The notes: generated from the sequence alone by a model not told the origin. 64,000 nucleotides of DNA from JAODBJ01 sp963782465 (GCA_963782465.1 CAWAJR010000006.1:826429-890428), one strand, 5' to 3'; shown: positions 53,022 to 61,842, counted from the first letter of the stretch. A program made the numbers and translations.

Positions 53022-54245
53022 TCAGCTCAAGCGGACCGGCAGCTCATCGATCGCGGCGAGAATCGGGTTGTCGAAGCCGAACGCGCGGTAAGAAGGCTCT
53101 CCGAGTACTTCGATCTCACGCGTGCGCGCGAAGAGTTCCTCGAACAGGATCGTGATCTCGCGCTTCGCGAGGTTGGCGCCGAGGCAATAGTGCGCGCCGC
53201 CGCCACCGAAGGTGACATGCGGGTTGGGTGCGCGTCGGATGTCGAAACGGAACGGATCGTCGAACACGTCTTCGTCGCGGTTCCCCGACGGGTACCACAG
53301 CGTGACGCGGTCGCCGGCGGCAATCGGCACCCCACGGATCTCGGTCGCCCGGGTCGCCCGGCGCGCGAAGTACCCGACGGGCGACGACCACCGCAGGATC
53401 TCGTCGACGGCGGCCGGCATCGCGTCGGCCTCAGTACGCAGCACCTCGAGTTGCTCGGGATTTGCCAGCAGGGTCGACAGACCGCTCGAGATCGCATTGC
53501 GCGTCGTCTCGCTCCCCGCGACGGTGAGCACCATGAAGAACAAGTCGAGTTCGATCTCGCTGAGCGCGGTGCGCTCACCGTCATCCGTTTCGATCTCGAC
53601 CGTCGAGAGAATCGTCCACACGTCGTCCTGCGGGCGGGCCCGCTTGCTGCGGCCGAGCTCCTGCGCGTACTCGAACATCTCGACCTGCGCGTCGAGCCCA
53701 CCCTGGAGGAACGCGTTCGCCAGCGCGAACACGTGCGGTCGATCATCGACGGGAATACCGACGATGTCGGCGATCATGTTCATCGGCAGCTGGTACGCGA
53801 CCTCCTGCACGAAGTTGCACGTGCCGCGCTCGAGTGCCCGGTCGATGATCGACGTCGCCCATGCCCGTGCCCGCTCGTCGAGGCTGCGGACCATGCGGGG
53901 CGTGAAACCCGCGCTGATCAGGCGGCGCAGCCGGGTGTGTTCCCGACCGTCCATGCTCACGAGCATCACGCCGCGCATCTCGGGCTGGTGGACGAGTTGG
54001 GGCCCGTCGAACGCGGTGAAGGTCTCCGTGTCGCGGTTCGCGGCCTGGATGTCTTCGTGTTTCGACAGGACCCAGAACCCGGGGTCGTGCCGTCCCGGAA
54101 GATCGGCTGCGATCGGTTGCCACCGCACCGGCGCCTCACGCCGCAGCGCGGCGAACACGTCGTGCGGGAAACCGTTGCGGTAGAGATCGATCGAGGTGAG
54201 GTCGAGGTCGCGGAGGTCGGAAGCGTCGAGGGCGATCTCCGGCAT
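53022..54245 (-). CDS. Cytochrome P450
   Basis: A 407-residue P450 beginning MPEIALDASDLRDLDLTSID at the ATG at 54245. The frame remains open upstream only because it reads into a LuxR gene remnant. The I-helix motif is VLTVAGSETTRNAISSG, ExxR is in DEILRWSSP, and heme ligand Cys354 is in VTFGGGGAHYCLGANLAKRE. The pattern resembles actinobacterial CYP124/125/142-type enzymes acting on sterol side chains or methyl-branched lipids. No redox partner gene is adjacent. Confidence 0.92.
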   Translation of the reverse strand: MPEIALDASDLRDLDLTSIDLYRNGFPHDVFAALRREAPVRWQPIAADLPGRHDPGFWVLSKHEDIQAANRDTETFTAFDGPQLVHQPEMRGVMLVSMDGREHTRLRRLISAGFTPRMVRSLDERARAWATSIIDRALERGTCNFVQEVAYQLPMNMIADIVGIPVDDRPHVFALANAFLQGGLDAQVEMFEYAQELGRSKRARPQDDVWTILSTVEIETDDGERTALSEIELDLFFMVLTVAGSETTRNAISSGLSTLLANPEQLEVLRTEADAMPAAVDEILRWSSPVGYFARRATRATEIRGVPIAAGDRVTLWYPSGNRDEDVFDDPFRFDIRRAPNPHVTFGGGGAHYCLGANLAKREITILFEELFARTREIEVLGEPSYRAFGFDNPILAAIDELPVRLS

Positions 54246-54299
54246 GGCGAGATACTGCCAGACGGCAACCCTTTGCCGCCGGTTGCCGCCGGTTGCCGT

Positions 54300-54610
54300 C
54301 GGTTTCCGGTCGGTGCCGAGGCCTCGGTCGTCAGGCCGACTGTGGTATTCGACGGTCCGCGGGCTGATGAACAGCCGGCTGCCGATCTCGGGATTCGTCG
54401 CACCCTCGCCGGCGAGGTGCGCGATCTGCGCTTCTTGCGGAGTGAGCTCGTCGCTCGCTTCGACCGATCGTTTGCGCACCGTATGCGCGGTCATGCGCGT
54501 CGGCCCGAGCCGCGCAATCGCTTCCCGGTAGCGCTCCTCGGCGTCGCGGCCATCGCCGAGCAGGGCGCGGGAACAGGCCAGCATGCCCAGCGCCCAGTCG
54601 CACCGATCGT
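54300..54610 (-). pseudogene. Remnant of a LuxR-family (LAL-type) regulator
   Basis: In frame with and upstream of the P450 there is CDWALGMLACSRALLGDGRDAE, a piece of the tetratricopeptide-like region of large ATP-binding LuxR regulators. It then jumps to TVRKRSVEASDELTPQEAQIAHLAGEG and TNPEIGSRLFISPRTVEYHS, the C-terminal helix-turn-helix. The linker between these segments is missing, the last helix is lost, and no start or N-terminal ATPase exists. The fragment is therefore a decayed gene with an internal deletion. Confidence 0.7.
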
Positions 54611-54641
54611 GCGTGCTCGCCGAGGCCGATCAGTGCCGGGG

Positions 54642-55319
54642 TCAGATCACCCCGAGCCCGTTGAGCGCCTTCACGGTGAACCAGGTGCCGAACACGACGC
54701 CGAGGGCGATGACGATCGTCCGGTTGTGGCGCTCGAGCCACGTCGACGCGCGCCCGAGCAGGGCTGCGGAACCATCCGGCGCGACCGTCGCGACGCCGAG
54801 CGCGGCCAGATGCGGTAGCTCGGCCAGCACCACGAACGCCAGGAAGGTCACGACCGCGCCGGTGCGGCCGAGGTCGGCGTCACCGATGCTCGCGATCGCG
54901 CCGAGCGTGAAGACCCAGAACTTCGCGCCGATCGCCAGCAACGCGATGCCGAGGAGGAACGCCTTGACGGGGGTCATCGTCGCGGTCGCGGTCATCCACT
55001 TCGGCGGTGGGGCGTCAGGGTCGTCCCCGTGGAAGAACTGCCGCGCCGCGGTGACGAAGAACACGACGCCCAGGACGAGCAGAACTCCGGAGACGAACGG
55101 CGACGTGTCGTTCGACGACGGCGCAGCGGTCGACGGGCTGCTCCCGGTGAGGATCAGGCCGAATACCAGGCCCTGACTGACGCGCACGACCGTCATGCCG
55201 AGTACGAACGCGAACGCGGTCGCCCGCGCCGACCGCAGCAACAAGATCGTGAGGACGATCTGGATCGGCACCACCGCGCTGCCGACGACGAGCGGGCCAA
55301 GGGTGACCCAGAGATTCAT
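54642..55319 (-). CDS. GAP-family membrane protein (Sap/LysE-like)
   Basis: A 225-residue membrane protein with about six hydrophobic segments. It starts MNLWVTLGPLVVGSAVVPIQIVLTILLL and has a central soluble loop (FFHGDDPDAPPPKWMTAT). The pattern matches the GAP (Sap, sulfolipid-1-addressing) family, related to LysE-type exporters and linked in mycobacteria to glycolipid export. No lipid-synthesis genes are adjacent. Confidence 0.8.
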   Translation of the reverse strand: MNLWVTLGPLVVGSAVVPIQIVLTILLLRSARATAFAFVLGMTVVRVSQGLVFGLILTGSSPSTAAPSSNDTSPFVSGVLLVLGVVFFVTAARQFFHGDDPDAPPPKWMTATATMTPVKAFLLGIALLAIGAKFWVFTLGAIASIGDADLGRTGAVVTFLAFVVLAELPHLAALGVATVAPDGSAALLGRASTWLERHNRTIVIALGVVFGTWFTVKALNGLGVI

Positions 55320-55467
55320 GCGGGCCCTTTCGAAACGCCGCGACTCCGGCCATCGTCGTCCGTGCCCGCGCCGACCGAATCACCTGTGTCGAGTGACCCG
55401 CAGCGCCCGGGGCGGCCGTATGTTCGAACCGTCCGTCGAACAACGGCCGTCGAACAAAGGAGTGCCC

Positions 55468-55887
55468 GTGACGCTCGGACCGATCGAGATGGTGGTGCTC
55501 GGGTTCCCGGGCAGCCGGTTTACTGGTGAGATCCGGCCGCGGGTCGAAGAGCTCGTCGAGCGCAACGTCGTGCGGGTCGTGGACGCCTTGCTGATCACGA
55601 AGGACGGCGAGGGCACGACGACGTTCCTCGAGCTCGACGAACCGACCGACGACCCCGACGCCCGGGCTCTCGCCCAGTTCATGTCCGACCAGCTCGACCT
55701 GCTCTCCGACGAGGATGTCGCCTTCGTCGCCGACTCGCTCGACCCCGGCTCGTCGGCCCTGGTGCTCGTGTTCGAGCACGTCTGGATGAAGCCGGTGCGC
55801 GAGGCGATCGTGAATTCCGGCGGCGTGCTGATCGCCGACATCCACGTGCCCGCCGAGGTCGTCGACGAAGTCCTCGCCCCCGCGTAG
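55468..55887 (+). CDS. DUF6325 family protein
   Basis: A 139-residue protein with the start VTLGPIEMVVLGFPGSRFTGEIRPRVEELVERN and a conserved EDVAFVADSLDPGSSALVLVFEHVW stretch, typical of DUF1269/DUF6325-type membrane-associated stress proteins. AAAGGAG five bases before the GTG at 55468 fixes the start. A SHOCT protein follows 41 bases later; the two are often neighbours in actinobacteria. Function unknown. Confidence 0.85.
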   Translation: MTLGPIEMVVLGFPGSRFTGEIRPRVEELVERNVVRVVDALLITKDGEGTTTFLELDEPTDDPDARALAQFMSDQLDLLSDEDVAFVADSLDPGSSALVLVFEHVWMKPVREAIVNSGGVLIADIHVPAEVVDEVLAPA

Positions 55888-55928
55888 CGGGCAGCATCCG
55901 AATTCCGAACCGAACAGGAGCACTGATC

Positions 55929-56225
55929 ATGCCTCGACGACGTATGGGACGACCCGGTCTCGTCGGCACGATGGCGCGTACGGCGGTGATCGCGGGGACC
56001 GCGACCGCCGTCGTCGGAGCCGTCGGCGGCAAGCAACAGGCCCGGGCGCAACAACAGGCGGCGGCGCAGCAGGCGCAGATGGCCCCACCGCCGCCACCGG
56101 TCGCCGCGGCGCCGGCCGAGGACGAGGGCATGGCCAAGATCGCGCAGCTCGGTGAGATGCACGCCAAGGGCCTGCTCACCGACGACGAGTTCGCGGCCGC
56201 GAAGGCGAAGATCCTCGGGATCTGA
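55929..56225 (+). CDS. SHOCT-domain protein
   Basis: A 98-residue protein. Residues 13-36 form a small hydrophobic, Ala/Gly-rich segment; 38-65 are a Gln/Ala/Pro linker (QQAQMAPPPPPVAAAP). Residues 70-98 are the SHOCT motif (IAQLGEMHAKGLLTDDEFAAAKAKIL). SHOCT domains are thought to mediate oligomerisation. It probably works with the preceding DUF6325 protein. The sulfatase begins 11 bases downstream. Confidence 0.9.
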   Translation: MPRRRMGRPGLVGTMARTAVIAGTATAVVGAVGGKQQARAQQQAAAQQAQMAPPPPPVAAAPAEDEGMAKIAQLGEMHAKGLLTDDEFAAAKAKILGI

Positions 56226-56236
56226 CCGGGTCCCCG

Positions 56237-58573
56237 TTGACCAGCCGACAGCTCCCGCTTCCCGCACCGCCGTTCGCCGGCCGCATCGAGACCCTCGCCC
56301 AGAACTCGACCGCCGACCGGCCGCGCATCGCCACCCCGCCCGCGGGGGCGCCGAACGTGGTCCTCGTCATGTTCGACGATGTCGGCTTCGGCGGCCCGGG
56401 CACCTTCGGCGGGCCGATCCCGTGCCCCACGCTCGATCGCGTCGCCGCGCAGGGTTTGCGGTACAACCAGTTCCACACGACGGCGTTGTGCTCGCCGACG
56501 CGCGCCGCGATCCTGACCGGCCGCAATCACCACAGCGCGCACATGGGTGCGATCAGCGAGATCGCGTACGGGTTCCCCGGCTATGACGGCATGATCCCGC
56601 GCAGCACCGCGACGGTCGCGGAGATCCTGCGCGACAACGGCTACGGCACCGCGATCTTCGGCAAGGCGCACGTGACCCCGATGTGGGAGACGAGCCCGGC
56701 CGGGCCGTTCGACCGGTGGCCCACCGGTCTCGGCTTCGACCGGTTCTACGGCTTCCTCGGGGGCGAGACCTCCCACTGGGAACCGGCGCTGTACGACCAG
56801 ACCACGCCGATCGAGCCCTACCGCGGCCGGGACGACTACCACCTGACCGAAGACCTCGCGGCGCGCGCGATCGAGTGGATGCGGCTGCAGAAGACGTCGG
56901 CACCGAACAAACCGTTCTTCTGCTACTTCTCCACCGGTGCCGCGCACGCGCCGCATCACGTCTGGCCGGAATGGATCGAACGGTTCCGCGGGCAGTTCGA
57001 CCAGGGTTGGGATCGTCTGCGGGAGGAGATCTACGCCCGCCAACTCGACCTCGGCGTCATCCCGCCGGGTACGACGCTCACCCCCCGGCCTTCCCAACTC
57101 CCGTCGTGGTCCGAATACGACGACCGCTACAAGCCCGTCGCGTCGAGGCTCATGGAGGTCTTCGCGGCCTTCCTCGCGCACACCGACGCGCAGATCGGCC
57201 GCCTCGTCGACGCGCTCGAAGAGATGGGCGAGTGGGACAACACACTCTTCTTGTACCTCACCGGCGACAACGGATCGTCGGCCGAAGGAACGTTGCACGG
57301 GGCGTGGAGCGCGCCGTCGTTCCAGAACGGGTTCCCCGAAGACCCGGAGTGGTTGCTCGAGCACCTCGACGACTTCGGCTCGGCCCGCTGCGAGAACCAC
57401 TTCAACGCGGCGTGGGCGTGGGCGCTCGACACACCGTTCCAGTGGACGAAGCAGGTCGCCTCACACTTCGGCGGGACGCGCAACGGGCTCGCAGTTTCCT
57501 GGCCCTCGTCGATCTCCGCACCGGGCGGGCTGCGGACGCAGTTCCACCATGTCATCGACGTCGTCCCGACCATCCTCGACAGCGCCGGGATCACCGAGCC
57601 CACCGAGGTCAACGGCATCGCGCAGAAGCCGATCGAAGGCGTGAGCATGCGCTACTCCTTCGACGACGCCGACGCCCCGAGCACCCGCACCACGCAGTAC
57701 TTCGAGATCCTCGGCAACCGGGCGATCTACCACGACGGATGGATCGCGTCGTGCTTCCACGGCCGGGCCCCGTGGATCCGCACCGCCGCGATGCCGTTCG
57801 GCGAGGGCGCGGAAACATGGGAGCTGTACCGGATCGTCGACGACTTCAGCCAGGGCGTCGACCTCGCCGCGCAGTATCCCGAGAAGTTGCGCGAGCTCCA
57901 GGCGCTCTTCGACCGCGAGGCCGCGAAGTACGACGTGTACCCGCTGAGCGACGAGACCGTGCAGCGCGCGCTCCCGAGCAACCGGCCGAGCCACCTCGAC
58001 GGCGTGACCCACTTCGAGCTCTACCCCGAGAACGTTCGGATGACGGAGATGGCGTCGGTCAATCTCAAGAACGTCTCGTTCGACCTGCGCGCCCGCGTCG
58101 AGATTCCCGAACGGGGCGCCGAGGGAGTGATCGTCTGCCAGGGTGGCGCGATGGCCGGGTGGTCGCTCTACCTCGTCGGCGGCCGGCCCGCGTACACCTA
58201 CAACTACTTCGGCCGCGACGTCACGACGATCGCGTCGCCCGGCGAGCCCCCGACCGGTTCCGTGGTGATCGACGTCGCGTTCGACTACGACGGCGGCGGG
58301 CTCGGGCGGGGCGGGACCGCGCGACTGTCGGTCGGGGGAACGGAGGTCGCGCGGGGACGGATCGAGCACACCGTGCCCTTCCTGTTCTCGATGAGCGGCG
58401 AGACACTCGACGTGGGCGTCGACACCGGCTCGCCCGTCGGACCGTACGACGGCCGGTTCCCGTTCACGGGCGCGATCACCAAGGTCGAGATCGACCTCCG
58501 GTCGGGGCTCGACGACGAGGGCCGCCGGGAGCTCCACGAAGGCCGGCTGCGCGGCGCGATCGCAAGTCAGTGA
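56237..58573 (+). CDS. Type I sulfatase (arylsulfatase family)
   Basis: A 778-residue sulfatase. The formylglycine precursor Cys85 is in TTALCSPTRAAILTGRN, the standard C-x-P-x-R motif. Asp47-Asp48 in VMFDDVGFGG bind calcium, and GDNGSSAEGTLHG completes the metal site. The C-terminal 180 residues form an extra beta-rich domain. It has no signal peptide, so it acts in the cytoplasm or is exported by another route. The TTG start follows the SHOCT stop by 11 bases. A formylglycine-generating enzyme is not in the window. A sulfotransferase lies 4 kb downstream. Confidence 0.93.
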   Translation: MTSRQLPLPAPPFAGRIETLAQNSTADRPRIATPPAGAPNVVLVMFDDVGFGGPGTFGGPIPCPTLDRVAAQGLRYNQFHTTALCSPTRAAILTGRNHHSAHMGAISEIAYGFPGYDGMIPRSTATVAEILRDNGYGTAIFGKAHVTPMWETSPAGPFDRWPTGLGFDRFYGFLGGETSHWEPALYDQTTPIEPYRGRDDYHLTEDLAARAIEWMRLQKTSAPNKPFFCYFSTGAAHAPHHVWPEWIERFRGQFDQGWDRLREEIYARQLDLGVIPPGTTLTPRPSQLPSWSEYDDRYKPVASRLMEVFAAFLAHTDAQIGRLVDALEEMGEWDNTLFLYLTGDNGSSAEGTLHGAWSAPSFQNGFPEDPEWLLEHLDDFGSARCENHFNAAWAWALDTPFQWTKQVASHFGGTRNGLAVSWPSSISAPGGLRTQFHHVIDVVPTILDSAGITEPTEVNGIAQKPIEGVSMRYSFDDADAPSTRTTQYFEILGNRAIYHDGWIASCFHGRAPWIRTAAMPFGEGAETWELYRIVDDFSQGVDLAAQYPEKLRELQALFDREAAKYDVYPLSDETVQRALPSNRPSHLDGVTHFELYPENVRMTEMASVNLKNVSFDLRARVEIPERGAEGVIVCQGGAMAGWSLYLVGGRPAYTYNYFGRDVTTIASPGEPPTGSVVIDVAFDYDGGGLGRGGTARLSVGGTEVARGRIEHTVPFLFSMSGETLDVGVDTGSPVGPYDGRFPFTGAITKVEIDLRSGLDDEGRRELHEGRLRGAIASQ

Positions 58574-58741
58574 GCGCGCCGGTCGGGCGCCGAGCGCGGC
58601 GCGGGCGGCAGAAGGCGGCCGAGGATTGCCGCCGCGATCACTCCATCTATCGCCATCCCGCGAGAGCCCCGGCGCGTCCCCACGCTCTCACGACTGTCGG
58701 CGCGGCGTCGGCGCCCGGGCAGACGGACGCGAGCGTCGCTG

Positions 58742-59497
58742 TCATCGCGCACCCACCCGCTCGAGCGTCAGGTCCGCGGCATCAACTGTCGGTTGCGGCC
58801 GCCACGTCGTGTCGAGACCGCGCATGAGAAAGGCACTGTCCACACGGGCACTGCCGGCCGGGAAGCGCGCCATGTCATCGAAGAACGTGGACGACACCTC
58901 GTCGACGTGGAGAGGCTCCATACCCCACCCTTCGGTCGCGAGCTCGACGCCGTCGAATCTCGTGTCGCACGACGTGGCCGCGTACGCCACGGGCGCGGAC
59001 CGGAAGAACTGCGACGCTTCGTCGATGGTGCCGAAGAGAGAACCCGGCATGACATCGGCGGCAAGGTGAGCAGCGACGACGATGCCGACGGAACCATCGC
59101 GGCTCTCGACCGCAACGCGGTACCGCCCGTCACGCGCTTCGACGTCGAAGCGCGCCAGGTGTTGCGCACCGGGAAACGCGCGGCCGCCGAGCAGCGTCGC
59201 CAGGTGTGATGAGGTGTCGCGACGCGGCACGTAGACACCCGCGACGGGGCCCTGCGCGCCGTCCCACTCGACGGCGACGCGGTGCGCAGCGTTCTCCGAC
59301 GTCAACCCGACCCACTCGGGCAATCCCGCCGGGCGAACCGCCCGCAACCGGATCAGGCATACGCCGGCAACGCCGAACCCGCGAACAACGAGAGGCCGGA
59401 ACGGGTGCGGGAGAACGCGTGCCAACACATCGGCATCGACGCGGTAGTTCAGCAAGATCCTCCGGTCGATCGACGCTCGGAGCGTGGGCGCTCTCAC
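58742..59497 (-). CDS. DUF2071 family protein (acetoacetate-decarboxylase-like fold)
   Basis: A 251-residue protein with YRVDADVLARVLPHPFRPLVVRGFGVAGVCLIRLRAVRPAGLP and later VAGVYVPRRDTSSH and FFRSAPVAYA, matching the DUF2071/YqjF-like beta-barrel. Enzymatic role is unknown. The GTG start at 59497 overlaps the stop of the upstream ArsR-type regulator (GTGA), so regulator and DUF2071 form an autoregulated pair. Confidence 0.82.
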   Translation of the reverse strand: MRAPTLRASIDRRILLNYRVDADVLARVLPHPFRPLVVRGFGVAGVCLIRLRAVRPAGLPEWVGLTSENAAHRVAVEWDGAQGPVAGVYVPRRDTSSHLATLLGGRAFPGAQHLARFDVEARDGRYRVAVESRDGSVGIVVAAHLAADVMPGSLFGTIDEASQFFRSAPVAYAATSCDTRFDGVELATEGWGMEPLHVDEVSSTFFDDMARFPAGSARVDSAFLMRGLDTTWRPQPTVDAADLTLERVGAR

Positions 59498-59811
59498 TTG
59501 CTGCTCTTCGTCGTGCGGCGACGGCGCATCACGACCTGCTCCGGGCACACCGCGGAGAGAAAACCGCCGACGCACACCGCGAGGCGTTCCTGCGCCAACG
59601 AGTACATGATCCGATTCGCCTCGCGCCGTTCATGGACGAGCCCTGCGGCCTTGAGGATCGAGAGGTGCCGTGACACCGACGGGCCCTTGATCGGGAACTT
59701 GGAGGCGATATCGCCGGCCGAGAGCTCGCCCGCCCGGAGATCCTGGAGGATCTGGCGCCGCGTGGGATCAGCGAGGGCTCGGAAGACGGTGGCGCTTTCA
59801 TCGTCGGACAT
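59494..59811 (-). CDS. ArsR-family transcriptional regulator (non-metal SdpR-like type)
   Basis: A 105-residue winged-helix protein: FRALADPTRRQILQDLRAGELSAGDIASKF, PSVSRHLSILKAAGLVHERREANRIMYSL. It lacks the alpha-3 Cys pair of metal sensors; two cysteines (VCVGGFLSAVC) are C-terminal. It resembles the SdpR/AhrR group that partners enzymes such as SRPBCC or DUF2071 proteins. An AT-rich palindrome lies directly before its ATG. Confidence 0.9.
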   Translation of the reverse strand: MSDDESATVFRALADPTRRQILQDLRAGELSAGDIASKFPIKGPSVSRHLSILKAAGLVHERREANRIMYSLAQERLAVCVGGFLSAVCPEQVVMRRRRTTKSSK

Positions 59812-59815
59812 GGTC

Positions 59816-59841
59816 GCTATTTAGCCATATAGCTAGATAGC
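59816..59841. promoter_or_regulatory. Candidate operator of the ArsR/DUF2071 pair
   Basis: A 26-base imperfect palindrome, GCTATTTAGC followed by CATATA and GCTAGATAGC, starts four bases upstream of the ArsR ATG. Its AT content contrasts strongly with the surrounding DNA. The position over the start region suits autorepression. Confidence 0.65.
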
Positions 59842-59922
59842 AAGTCAACTCCGTGCCAAGCCTGAACGTCGTTTGGGCATGGGAACCGTCCCGCCTCGAT
59901 CGGTCGGGCCGCCTTCGGCCGG

Positions 59923-60576
59923 TTAGCGCTTCCCGCCGGGTTCCCAGAGGCTGGCGGTGTAGTCGGCTTCGAGTGACTCGTCGATCGTTTCGGCGGGTAC
60001 TTCTCGCAGCGTTGCGATCTGGTCGCGGATGATGCAGCCCAGTGAGGGCAGCGTTGACCGGTCGGGCCAGGACTGCGGATCCCACAACTCGCTGCGACGG
60101 AACGCTTTTGCGCAATGCATGTACTGCTGGGTCAACGTGACGCCGATCGCGGCCTTTGGACGCCGGTCTTTCACCGCGCACGCGTCGAGGACAGCCGGAT
60201 CGGTTGTGATGCACGCATGCCCGTTCACGCGCAACGTCTCTTCGACGCCCGGCACGAGGAACAGCAACCCGATCCCGGATCCGGCCACGATGTTCGTGAT
60301 CGAGTCGAGCAGGTTGTTACCGGCAAGGTCCGGGATCACCAACCGCTGATCGTCGAGCACGACCACGAAACCCGGCGGCCCGCCCTTTGGGGAGACGTCG
60401 CCCGTGCCGTCGGGCGACGCAGTACCGACGAGCACAAACGGGGCCGCTTCGATGAAGGTGCGAGCATGCTGATCGAGATGCCCGAGCACCTTCTCAACAA
60501 CACTGCCTGGCATCCGGTACAGGTCGCGCAACTCGGCTTCGGTCGTGAGAACAGCATCAAATCCCACGTCGCTCAT
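59923..60576 (-). CDS. Pyridoxamine 5'-phosphate oxidase-family FMN-binding protein
   Basis: A 217-residue split-barrel protein of the PPOX/MSMEG_1061-like family. Motifs: APFVLVGTASPDGTGDVSPKGGPPGFVVVLDDQRLVIPDLAGNNLLDSITNI, then GIGLLFLVPGVEETLRVNG. The C-terminal segment is AIGVTLTQQYMHCAKAFRRSELWDPQSW. These proteins bind FMN or F420-like cofactors; actual activity is unknown. It is divergent from the heliorhodopsin gene region. Confidence 0.88.
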   Translation of the reverse strand: MSDVGFDAVLTTEAELRDLYRMPGSVVEKVLGHLDQHARTFIEAAPFVLVGTASPDGTGDVSPKGGPPGFVVVLDDQRLVIPDLAGNNLLDSITNIVAGSGIGLLFLVPGVEETLRVNGHACITTDPAVLDACAVKDRRPKAAIGVTLTQQYMHCAKAFRRSELWDPQSWPDRSTLPSLGCIIRDQIATLREVPAETIDESLEADYTASLWEPGGKR

Positions 60577-60714
60577 TACGCAAACCTACCGTCCAGCCCG
60601 ACCTTCGACGAGTGCCCCGATAGTCCCAACAGACGACGAAGAAGGCAGCCGCTCTCGAGGACACGGTCCTTGGTCTCTCACGCGCGTTGGTGGGTGGCCG
60701 TTACCGTCTGTCCC

Positions 60715-60948
60715 ATGAGCGGCCGTCGCGTCATCGCCTGCGCAGGCTCTTGTTCCGGTGGCATCCGCCTACCGTCGGCCGACGCGGCGCCCCTGTCCGT
60801 GGCCGTGCCCGTACCGCGGAACGCTCTCGACCGCGCGGGAACCCTCATCGCACCTTCGTACGCGTTGCCCTTCGCGTCGTCGACGGCCCAGGGCCCTGCG
60901 CGTCCGGGATGGCACGCGTTTGGTATGCATCAGTGGGAACGAGCATGA
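60715..60948 (+). CDS. Possible small protein coupled to heliorhodopsin
   Basis: The 368-base gap before heliorhodopsin contains one open frame on the same strand: 77 codons from the ATG at 60715, ending in a TGA that overlaps the heliorhodopsin start (ATGA). The sequence (MSGRRVIACAGSCSGGIRLP ... GMHQWERA) has no recognisable domain or hydrophobic segment. The overlap may be coincidence; without homologues I consider coding doubtful. The rest of the gap shows no clear element. Confidence 0.25.
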   Translation: MSGRRVIACAGSCSGGIRLPSADAAPLSVAVPVPRNALDRAGTLIAPSYALPFASSTAQGPARPGWHAFGMHQWERA

Positions 60949-61724
60949 AGCGAGATCAACGCGCCGTGGTCGCGTCACCTGCCCCGCCGTACGCGGCGCT
61001 GCGAAGGCTCAACATCGCCGCAGGTCTGTTCCTGCTCATCGAGTCGGCCTACATGCTGGTTGCGAGCAACACTCTCGCCCTGCCTGTGACGGCCGCGTAC
61101 CTACGTGATGATCCTGTTGCCGTCACGTCTCCGTCGCCCGCGCACACCGTCTTCTCCGTGCGGATCGGGCACGCGGTCGCCTTGTTCCTCGCTCTTGCTG
61201 CCGTCGATCACCTCGCGGTCGCGAGCCCAGGCCTTCGCCGCTGGTACGAACGATCGATCGCGAGCGGTACGAACTACGCCCGCTGGATCGAGTACTCGAT
61301 CAGCGCGTCGATCATGCTCGTACTGATCGGTCTGTTCGTCGGAATCCGCGATCTCGCAGCCGTCGTGGCGCTCTTCGCGACGAACACCGCGATGATCCTG
61401 TTCGGATTGTTGATGGAGCGTCATCAGCGACCGGGCCATCCCGACTGGAGTGCCTTCTGGTTCGGATCGCTGATCGGGGTCGTGCCCTGGGCGCTCATCG
61501 CGATCTTCGTCAGCAAACCTGACAACGTGCCCGCGTTCGTCTACGCGATCACGATTGTTCAGTTCGTGCTCTTCTTCAGCTTCGCGCTGAACATGGCGCT
61601 GCAGTACGCGCAGATCGGTCGCTGGCGCGACTACTGGTACGGCGAGGTCGTGTACATCTCGCTCAGCTTCACCGCGAAGTCACTCCTCGCGTGGCTGATC
61701 TTCGCCAACGTGCTGAGGACCTGA
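60945..61724 (+). CDS. Heliorhodopsin
   Basis: A 259-residue seven-helix microbial rhodopsin of the heliorhodopsin class, whose N terminus faces the cytoplasm. Evidence: LRRLNIAAGLFLLIESAYMLVAS (helix A), YARWIEYSISASIMLVLIGLFVGIRD (helix C, likely counterion Glu116), PWALIAIFVSKPDNVPAFVYAI, and FALNMALQYAQIGRWRDYWYGEVVYISLSFTAKSLLAWLIFANV (helices F-G). Lys245 in FTAKSLLAW is the retinal Schiff-base lysine. The helix B His is retained (VDHLAV, His89), but the helix A His of the founding protein reads Leu30. Heliorhodopsins show little or no ion pumping in known cases and are thought to be sensory or enzyme-regulating. No retinal synthesis gene is in the window. Confidence 0.95.
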   Translation: MKRDQRAVVASPAPPYAALRRLNIAAGLFLLIESAYMLVASNTLALPVTAAYLRDDPVAVTSPSPAHTVFSVRIGHAVALFLALAAVDHLAVASPGLRRWYERSIASGTNYARWIEYSISASIMLVLIGLFVGIRDLAAVVALFATNTAMILFGLLMERHQRPGHPDWSAFWFGSLIGVVPWALIAIFVSKPDNVPAFVYAITIVQFVLFFSFALNMALQYAQIGRWRDYWYGEVVYISLSFTAKSLLAWLIFANVLRT

Positions 61725-61773
61725 CATGGGGGCGCGCTCGACACGACACGGAACGATCCCACCGGTCACCTCT

Positions 61774-61787
61774 CGCCAAAACTGGCG
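61774..61787. terminator. Short hairpin between heliorhodopsin and the convergent lipoprotein
   Basis: CGCCA, loop AAAC, TGGCG, 50 bases after the heliorhodopsin stop. The stem is only five pairs, so terminator function is tentative. Confidence 0.35.
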
Positions 61788-61842
61788 TCACACCCGCGCC
61801 GCGGTAGCGGCCCGTCACGCGTGCCAATCGGCGCTCCCGCGG

